From contig JACQNA010000093.1 in assembly GCA_016203335.1 (NCBI GenBank), positions 1-9,804 of the forward strand: DNA of 9,804 bases, in the 5' to 3' direction. Below are positions 5,754-9,804 of the stretch, in pieces. The translations under genes were made by a program, and so were the position numbers. The notes beneath the pieces are model-generated. The model was given only the letters and a program-made list of their open reading frames with translations. It did not search any database and had not been told where the DNA came from. Numbering within the stretch: the first letter of the stretch is position 1; the number at the start of each line of letters is the position of its first letter. This stretch comes from Candidatus Woesearchaeota archaeon (GTDB lineage Archaea; Nanobdellota; Nanobdellia; Woesearchaeales; JACQNA01).

Positions 5754-6536
5754 ATGGACCCCTTCACCAGCATCATCGGGGAGCGCTCATCCAAAGACAT
5801 CCCTGCGTTCCTGCAGCAGCTGAAGCAGGCAAAGCATTTTCCTGCCTTCCGCGAGAAGAACATTGCGCTTACCCGGCAGCAGATTCAGGAAGCGGTGCAT
5901 GAAGACGACCTCATCAAGCAGGCTGTTTCCTGCATTACCGAGCTGAACCGGGTCATCAATATCCTGATGAAGCGGTTTCGGGAGTGGTACGAGCTGTATC
6001 ACCCTGAGCTTTCCCATGCGGTGCGTGACCATGAAAAGCTGCTGGAGTTCGCGTTCTCCAGGAAGAAACCAAAGGATTCTATGGGCACTGCGTTGGCAGA
6101 AACAGACGTCAAGGCGATACAGGAGCTTGCCGCACACATCAGCCAGCTTTTCAACCTCAAGAAAATGCAAGAAGCCTATCTCACCTCTGCCATGGGAAAA
6201 ACCTGCCCCAACATCACTGCGCTGACCGGAGCGCTGCTCGGGGCGCAGCTGGTACTGCGTGCGGGCTCATTGAAGCATCTGGCATCTCTTCCAGCCTCCA
6301 CCATCCAGCTTTTGGGTGCGGAGAAGGCACTATTCCGGCACCTCAAAAGCGGTGCGAAATCCCCCAAGCACGGCATCATCCATGAGCATCCGCTCGTGGG
6401 GCAGGCTCCTGCTGGTGAGCGCGGAAGGATGGCGCGTATCCTTGCAGACAAGATTGCCATCGCTGCCCGGGTGGACTATTTCAAGGGAGCATTTATCGGC
6501 GAGCAGCTCCGGAAGCAGGTGGAAGGGAAACGATGA
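5754..6536 (+). CDS. nop5: Nop5/Nop56/58-like C/D-box sRNP protein, shortened N-terminus
   Basis: 260 residues against roughly 370-420 in well-studied archaeal Nop5. The protein is the scaffold of the C/D-box RNP: its coiled coil dimerises, the NOP domain binds L7Ae and guide RNA, and the N-terminal domain normally holds fibrillarin. Present here: the coiled-coil/NOSIC region (about 36-150; RVINILMKRFREWYELYHPEL at its core) and a good NOP domain (155-248) with GALLGAQLVLRAGSLKHLA, PASTIQLLGAEKALFRHL, KHGIIHEHPLV and KIAIAARVDYF. Only about 35 residues precede the coiled coil, so most of the fibrillarin-binding domain is missing, and the usual lysine-rich tail is absent. The ATG is positioned for a leaderless message. 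The stop overlaps flpA (ATGA). Confidence 0.94.
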   Translation: MDPFTSIIGERSSKDIPAFLQQLKQAKHFPAFREKNIALTRQQIQEAVHEDDLIKQAVSCITELNRVINILMKRFREWYELYHPELSHAVRDHEKLLEFAFSRKKPKDSMGTALAETDVKAIQELAAHISQLFNLKKMQEAYLTSAMGKTCPNITALTGALLGAQLVLRAGSLKHLASLPASTIQLLGAEKALFRHLKSGAKSPKHGIIHEHPLVGQAPAGERGRMARILADKIAIAARVDYFKGAFIGEQLRKQVEGKR

Positions 6537-7207
6537 GCGTCACTCCAAGCAGATTCTCCGGATTGTTTGAGATGCATGGGAAAAAGCTGCTGTTCCTGAC
6601 CAAGAATCTTATTGCGGGAACGCAGTTCGGAGAGCAGCTCATTTCTGCGCAAGGCACCGAGTACCGTGTGATTGATCCTACGAGAAGCAAGCTTGGGGCA
6701 GCGCTGATGAAAGGCATTTCGCAGCTTGGCGTGAAGCCGGGCGATGTGGCGCTTTATTTGGGGGCGAGCTATGGGTATACCCCTTCGTTTGTCTCTGATC
6801 TCCTTGGAGAAACAGGATTTGTGTTCTGCATTGACTCTGCTCCCCGAAGCACCCGGGATTTGGTCTTTCTCTGCGAGCAGCGGAGCAATATGGCACCAGT
6901 ATTGGCTGATGCTTTCCATCCAGAAGCCTATGCAAGTAGGGTGAGCGGAGCTGATTTTGTGTACCAAGATATCGCGCAGCGGAACCAGGCAGAGATATTC
7001 CTGAAAAACTGCGACCTGTTCCTGAAACCAGGCGGATTTGCCGTTTTAGTGGTAAAGGCGCGCTCGATTGACGTCACCAAGAAGCCGGGCGTTATCTTCC
7101 AGCAGGTGCGGAGACAGTTAGGGGAGCATATTGCCGTGGTGGACTACCGGGTGCTGGACCCGTTTGAGAAGGACCATTGCTTGCTGGTGTGCAAGAAGAA
7201 AATTTGA
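6533..7207 (+). CDS. flpA: Fibrillarin-like rRNA/tRNA 2'-O-methyltransferase
   Basis: 224 residues, normal length for archaeal fibrillarin, the SAM-dependent enzyme that methylates ribose 2'-OH at sites chosen by C/D guide RNAs. Visible: YRVIDPTRSKLGAALMKG (44-61) with K53; SAM motif I LYLGASYGYTPSFVSDLLG (74-92); CIDSAPRSTRDL (99-110) with acidic D101 for the SAM ribose; LADAFHPEAY (124-133); YQDIAQ (144-149) with D146; and VKARSIDVTK (174-183) with K175; H215 follows. K53-D146-K175-H215 match the catalytic K-D-K(-H) set. Motif I is unusual: the common GAASGTT is here GASYGYT. It is coupled to nop5 by ATGA overlap, the standard archaeal arrangement. The gene ends immediately against the converging glycosyltransferase with no gap. 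Confidence 0.96.
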   Translation: MSVTPSRFSGLFEMHGKKLLFLTKNLIAGTQFGEQLISAQGTEYRVIDPTRSKLGAALMKGISQLGVKPGDVALYLGASYGYTPSFVSDLLGETGFVFCIDSAPRSTRDLVFLCEQRSNMAPVLADAFHPEAYASRVSGADFVYQDIAQRNQAEIFLKNCDLFLKPGGFAVLVVKARSIDVTKKPGVIFQQVRRQLGEHIAVVDYRVLDPFEKDHCLLVCKKKI

Positions 7208-7936
7208 TTATGCATTCCACCGCTTTCTTGTTCTTCCTTCTGGTCTCCATACTGCAATAGAATCTTCAATAAAACATTTCACATATCCTTCTTCGATAAA
7301 TCTTCTCATTGAGGTAAACAAACATGATTCCGTAATAAGTTTATAATTTCCATGCTTTTTGAGCTTCGTTAAGAAATCGACATCCTCCATCACCTGTAAA
7401 TCTGTACGAAATCCCTGACCATATCTTTGCTCGATATCACGGAATAGACCTCTTGTTGTGAATGTGAATGCTCCTGCCCCCGAATCAATACACGGAAACG
7501 TGCTTGTCAACCTACTGAGCATTTCAGAATACCAGCAAAATACTTTCGCACGCATTCTCTCATCATCTAAAGGACGTATCTTTGCTTTTCCGCAATCATG
7601 TCCAGCAGCCATCGCCCGATACACTTTCTCCAGAAGATCATCTTTCATCTGGCTATCCGCATCCATAAATGCATACACCTGCCCATTTGTATGCTGGGCG
7701 CCAAGATTCTTTGCGTAAGAAATGCCCTGCACAGATGTTTCTATGACTATACTTGCCCACTCTCGTGCTATTTTCGCAGTATCATCTGTACATGCATTCG
7801 CAACGACTATTGTTTCTAGCCGATCATACGTCTGCCTTTGCACTGATTGCAACGCTTCTGCAATATACTCTCTTTCATTATACGCGGGGATAATCACAGA
7901 AACCAAGGGTGCTTCTTTCTGTTGCCTATTGCTCAT
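7208..7936 (-). CDS. Family 2 (GT-A fold) glycosyltransferase
   Basis: 242 residues with no membrane helices, so probably a soluble or peripheral enzyme that transfers a sugar from a nucleotide or lipid-linked donor. Visible: VSVIIPAYNEREYIAEAL (12-29), the GT2 opening strand and nucleotide site; VVANACTDDTAKIA (44-57); FMDADS (90-95), the DxD-type metal motif D92/D94; DSGAGAFTFTTRGLF (151-165) in the acceptor region; and MEDVDF (183-188), with E184-D185 as the catalytic-base motif. The acceptor is unknown; surface glycans or glycolipids are likely. The start overlaps the preceding minus-strand small gene (ATGA). The DNA is more AT-rich than the flpA side, suggesting an accessory or more recently acquired operon. 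The stop TAA abuts the flpA stop exactly. Confidence 0.92.
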   Translation of the reverse strand: MSNRQQKEAPLVSVIIPAYNEREYIAEALQSVQRQTYDRLETIVVANACTDDTAKIAREWASIVIETSVQGISYAKNLGAQHTNGQVYAFMDADSQMKDDLLEKVYRAMAAGHDCGKAKIRPLDDERMRAKVFCWYSEMLSRLTSTFPCIDSGAGAFTFTTRGLFRDIEQRYGQGFRTDLQVMEDVDFLTKLKKHGNYKLITESCLFTSMRRFIEEGYVKCFIEDSIAVWRPEGRTRKRWNA

Positions 7937-8091
7937 ATTCCAGCCTTCACTTTCCTTCTCGCAAACACCTTATCTCTTGCTTCAATAAACGTCAGCCCTC
8001 TGTTCATGCAGAGCTGCCTGATGCGGGAGTCGGTCTGCTCATCGAGATCCGTGACATTATGTTGGACTGATAACTGCCTCACTTGGGCCAT
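7933..8091 (-). CDS. Small basic-tailed protein of unknown function
   Basis: 52 residues, beginning MAQVRQLSVQHNVTDLDEQT and ending in a basic segment (ARDKVFARRKVKAGI). One cysteine (28), no membrane helix, not recognised as a family. Support for it being a gene: a GAGGTGG ribosome site at 8101-8095 just before the ATG, a 4-bp ATGA overlap with the glycosyltransferase start, and a 35-bp overlap with the zinc-ribbon gene in front. Together these make a continuous minus-strand operon. The spacer between ribosome site and ATG is short (3 bases), and the ORF is small, so it could still be a chance reading frame. A homologue search of the RIRQLCMNRGLTFIEARD segment would settle this. Confidence 0.55.
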   Translation of the reverse strand: MAQVRQLSVQHNVTDLDEQTDSRIRQLCMNRGLTFIEARDKVFARRKVKAGI

Positions 8092-8191
8092 GCTCCACCT
8101 CATGGAAGCCGTTCATAGTGCAGCGCTTGCAGAGATCATCCCGCAGGATGCGCAGTGCGCCGCACTCAATACATTTTGCTACCTTTTGCAT
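8057..8191 (-). CDS. Tiny zinc-ribbon protein
   Basis: 44 residues with two CxxC knuckles, KCIECGAL (C7, C10) and LCKRCTM (C21, C24), spaced by ten residues. This is a compact zinc ribbon typical of archaeal micro-proteins that bind nucleic acid or other proteins. The ATG has a GAGGT ribosome site at 8201-8197, five bases upstream. A strong minus-strand TATA box at 8282-8275 implies a leader of about 60 bases. The 3' end overlaps the next small gene by 35 bp in another frame. It is first in the transcript leading to the glycosyltransferase. Paired CxxC motifs make a chance ORF unlikely, but function cannot be assigned. Confidence 0.62.
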   Translation of the reverse strand: MQKVAKCIECGALRILRDDLCKRCTMNGFHEVEHGPSEAVISPT

Positions 8192-8274
8192 TGTATACCT
8201 CGTATAACCAGAGAATTCGCCGCTTATAGGCGTTATTCTGGCATATCATTTCTGTCATAGTAATTCGTATGCTC

Positions 8275-8290
8275 TATATAAATCTTTCGC
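8275..8290 (-). promoter_or_regulatory. BRE/TATA promoter of the zinc-ribbon-glycosyltransferase operon
   Basis: On the minus strand GCGAAAGA (8290-8283, BRE-like, purine-rich) is followed directly by TTTATATA (8282-8275). Transcription should start near 8252, about 60 bases before the zinc-ribbon ATG. This is the only clearly leadered first gene in the window. Confidence 0.72.
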
Positions 8291-8320
8291 TACTATAAAG
8301 TAGTCATTGCTCATGCGCAA

Positions 8321-8336
8321 GAGAAACATTTAAATA
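8321..8336 (+). promoter_or_regulatory. BRE/TATA promoter of the AbiE-like module
   Basis: GAGAAACA (8321-8328, BRE-like) is followed by TTTAAATA (8329-8336). The box centre, 8332.5, is 27.5 bp from the A of the ATG at 8360, predicting a leaderless transcript. It is divergent from, and about 50 bp away from, the promoter of the glycosyltransferase operon. Confidence 0.72.
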
Positions 8337-8337
8337 T

Positions 8338-8358
8338 TAGTTACCCAATAGGTAACTA
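8338..8358. promoter_or_regulatory. Probable operator: perfect inverted repeat at the transcription start
   Basis: TAGTTACC (8338-8345), spacer CAATA, GGTAACTA (8351-8358): two perfect 8-bp arms. The repeat fills the gap between the TATA box and the start codon, covering the predicted transcription start. A protein bound here would block RNA polymerase. The winged-helix protein encoded immediately downstream is the natural candidate, by analogy with autoregulating AbiEi antitoxins that bind inverted repeats in their own promoters. Confidence 0.65.
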
Positions 8359-8359
8359 T

Positions 8360-8953
8360 ATGACTATCGAAATACCCCAATATGGATTAAAGGCATACGC
8401 CTTGTTGTTTTCCAGGCATGGCAGCCAGGGAAGGTTCATGCAGTCGGAGTTAGACTGGATCGTGTCGCCGAGCATGAAAAAGAAGATATTTTCCTTGTTA
8501 CTGCGGGCAGGATGGATACGCAAAAACACCAGCCAGGCGTATTCCTGTATCAAGCCTTCTGATGCTATACGGGGCTTATTGGACTTTCGCGTCCCGGAAA
8601 TAATCAAGCATGCCCAGAAAACATACGCGCTTACCCAATCCTCCGCGGTTGAGGTATGGTCTGATTTCTCATATGTGCAACGGGGATTGGAAAAATCTCC
8701 GTACTTTATCAAGGTCTTGAAAAAGGATATGAAATACTGGAAAGCATTCTTCAACCGCAATGAGATACCCAACTATGTCCATTCTGGAGGAACGATAGGC
8801 GAATTTGTGATATTGGTTCCTGTACATGCATTCTCATTTGCGGAAAAAGATGGATTCATGGTTGATCCGTTGGAAGAGACGATAGGATATGCCGAATCAA
8901 ATGAGGCATACGCTTACGCATTAGGCTATATCAGGAAAAAATATGGTGCTTGA
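8360..8953 (+). CDS. AbiEi-like winged-helix antitoxin/regulator candidate
   Basis: 197 residues. The N-terminal part (about 7-75) reads as a winged helix: a helix (GLKAYALLFSRH), a second helix around SELDWIVSPSMKKKIFSLLLRAGWI, then a beta wing AYSCIKPSDA, the pattern of AbiEi-type antitoxin/repressor proteins. The C-terminal half (VWSDFSYVQRGL, FMVDPLEETIGYAESNEAYAYALGYIRKKYG) resembles archaeal proteins paired with nucleotidyltransferases. The gene lies directly before a nucleotidyltransferase and behind a palindromic operator, the expected order antitoxin then toxin in type IV (AbiE) systems. Start: ATG at the leaderless distance from its TATA box. The remote-family assignment is from pattern and context; it could instead be a regulator unrelated to AbiE. 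Confidence 0.7.
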   Translation: MTIEIPQYGLKAYALLFSRHGSQGRFMQSELDWIVSPSMKKKIFSLLLRAGWIRKNTSQAYSCIKPSDAIRGLLDFRVPEIIKHAQKTYALTQSSAVEVWSDFSYVQRGLEKSPYFIKVLKKDMKYWKAFFNRNEIPNYVHSGGTIGEFVILVPVHAFSFAEKDGFMVDPLEETIGYAESNEAYAYALGYIRKKYGA

Positions 8954-8955
8954 GC

Positions 8956-9657
8956 ATGGTGAATGACTTATTTTCCTTGCGGGAACAGGAAATATTCAGG
9001 AGCCTTACGGCGCTGAAAGGCTGCAGCTTTGTCATTATCGGTGGATATGCAGTCAACGCATATACCCTGCCCAGGTTTTCCGTAGACTGCGATATCGTGA
9101 TTGCCGATGAAGATGAGTTGAAGAATGTCCAGAACATCCTCATCAGCATCGGTTACCGACAAGAGCATCTTCCCCCAGAGGCTTTGTATTCCGGAAGTTT
9201 CTTGCGGTATGAAAAAAAAGTCGGGAATGATCTTGCGGTGAGCATGGATATCCTATTCCGAGATGTCCGGGACCGGGCGACTGGCGCTGCCTTCTCTGCT
9301 GATTGGATATTTGAGCATTCAAAGGTGCGTATCTTGAGGGGAAAGACCATACCTGAGGAGCTTAGGCTCAGGATAATCAATGCCGATGCGCTTTTGGTAA
9401 TGAAAATAATCTCCTGCAGGCCAACAGACATACGGGATATATTCATGATGCTTCCCCATGCTCAGGACAAGAAATGGTTAGCTTCCGAGGCATCATCAAG
9501 ATATGACCTCAATGACCGGCTGTCCAGAATAATTGAAAAAGTTGATTCCAAACAATTCAAAGACGGGCTTGCAGGAGTGTACGGAAGATTTGACCAGGAT
9601 ACCTTTGACAAGCATAAAAAAGCAATATTATCTCTGGGAAATGCTGCTCGGGCATAG
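8956..9657 (+). CDS. AbiEii-like / MNT-type nucleotidyltransferase, toxin candidate
   Basis: 233 residues from the ATG at 8956. A TTG at 8950 overlapping the previous stop would add two residues. I prefer the ATG, which has GGTG eight bases upstream. The fold is that of DNA polymerase beta-like nucleotidyltransferases: VIIGGYAVNAY (26-36), then RFSVDCDIVI (40-49) with metal-binding D44 and D46, and the third carboxylate D98 in SMDILF. The helical part contains LLVMKIISCRPTDIRDI (146-162), with K150, D158 and D161 as usual in AbiEii/MNT proteins. AbiEii toxins transfer nucleotides to targets such as tRNA acceptor stems or other molecules; which applies here cannot be read. All catalytic residues are intact, so it should be active. 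Confidence 0.8.
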   Translation: MVNDLFSLREQEIFRSLTALKGCSFVIIGGYAVNAYTLPRFSVDCDIVIADEDELKNVQNILISIGYRQEHLPPEALYSGSFLRYEKKVGNDLAVSMDILFRDVRDRATGAAFSADWIFEHSKVRILRGKTIPEELRLRIINADALLVMKIISCRPTDIRDIFMMLPHAQDKKWLASEASSRYDLNDRLSRIIEKVDSKQFKDGLAGVYGRFDQDTFDKHKKAILSLGNAARA

Positions 9658-9710
9658 GGCACGACTATCTGCTCATTCTGCTTTTGTACTCAAAGATACC
9701 ACTTTGCATC

Positions 9711-9734
9711 TTTATAAACATTTCCCTTTAAATT
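9711..9734 (+). promoter_or_regulatory. TATA-rich region before the terminal gene
   Basis: Two candidate boxes precede the ATG at 9753: TTTATAAA (9711-9718, centre 38.5 bp away) and TTTAAATT (9727-9734, centre 22.5 bp away). The first would give a leader of about 12 bases, with GTGAT (9744-9748) as a possible ribosome site. The second would give a nearly leaderless message at slightly short spacing. Which is used cannot be decided. Confidence 0.45.
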
Positions 9735-9752
9735 CACTCTATAGTGATTAAT

Positions 9753-9804
9753 ATGTCAGGACACCACCAATTAAAAATTGGTGATGTCCTGAGCACGCTC
9801 AAAA
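9753..9804 (+). CDS. Start of an unidentified gene, truncated by the window end
   Basis: An ATG at 9753 opens a frame of 17 codons, MSGHHQLKIGDVLSTLK, running off the window. It follows AT-rich promoter-like sequence and a clear gap after the nucleotidyltransferase, as expected for a new transcript. The KIGDVLSTLK pattern recalls the first helix of MerR-type DNA-binding domains, which begin with an I-G-x-V/L-type segment. Seventeen residues cannot support more than a hint. Codons 2-13 coincide with a long inverted repeat. Confidence 0.5.
   Translation, partial: MSGHHQLKIGDVLSTLK
9756..9792. repeat. 17-bp-arm inverted repeat (hairpin) inside the first codons of the terminal gene
   Basis: The left arm, 9756-9772 (TCAGGACACCACCAATT), pairs with the right arm, 9776-9792 (AATTGGTGATGTCCTGA), around a 3-base AAA loop. 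Only 9764/9784 (C against A) fails to pair. In RNA this is a very stable stem three bases after the start codon. No T-run follows, so it does not look like a terminator. It could be a translational lock, an operator for the encoded protein, or a mobile-element end. Confidence 0.8.

Noticed and set aside
7847..8260. 137-residue plus-strand frame across the small minus-strand genes
   Set aside because: No ribosome site or domain, and it runs opposite the two CxxC motifs and the operon promoter.
9756..9792. Hairpin read as an intrinsic terminator for the AbiE-like operon
   Set aside because: No T-run follows on the plus strand, it lies about 100 bp past the stop, and it falls inside a new open frame.
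1..9804. CRISPR array, tRNA, rRNA or insertion sequence
   Set aside because: No regularly spaced repeats, no cloverleaf-like segment with TTC-type T-loop in a gap, no transposase motifs and no rRNA-like sequence were seen. Nearly all the DNA is coding.

Overview
The window is almost certainly archaeal. It carries a Nop5-fibrillarin pair (the C/D-box RNA 2'-O-methylation machinery), an archaeal-type UMP kinase, SecF followed by SecD, TATA boxes with BRE-like sequence upstream, and first genes whose start codon sits about 27 bp from the TATA centre. The very tight packing, shortened Nop5, PDZ-like domain in SecD and numerous tiny zinc-ribbon proteins suggest a DPANN-type archaeon, perhaps Woesearchaeota or a relative. 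That lineage call is inference, not proof.

Layout. Positions 1-3165 (+) form one overlapping cluster: the 3' end of secF, secD, two paired four-helix EamA/SMR-like transporter halves, and UMP kinase. A TATA box then drives 3211-5174 (+): an ABC1/UbiB-family kinase and a translationally coupled, very arginine-rich 106-residue protein. Its stop codon interlocks, within one CTAG, with the stop of a converging minus-strand pair (CutA plus a small zinc-ribbon protein). A single palindromic TATA box at 5723-5732 lies midway between the cutA start and the nop5 start on the other strand. The nop5-flpA operon (5754-7207, +) then converges with zero spacing on a minus-strand operon of two tiny proteins and a family 2 glycosyltransferase (7208-8191).

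The right end (8360-9657, +) is a two-gene cassette resembling an AbiE-type (type IV) toxin-antitoxin module. It comprises a winged-helix AbiEi-like protein followed by an AbiEii-like nucleotidyltransferase. A perfect 8-bp inverted repeat between the TATA box and the start codon looks like an autoregulatory operator. The window ends inside a further gene whose first codons form a 17-bp-arm hairpin. The right-hand third is visibly richer in A+T than the secD-to-flpA core, which fits an accessory region.

The core genes serve protein export, pyrimidine nucleotide synthesis, membrane or lipid-related kinase function and RNA modification. The right-hand genes look like surface-glycan and defence or stability functions. 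No tRNA, rRNA, CRISPR array or insertion sequence was seen, and no stretch over 300 bp lacks a gene.
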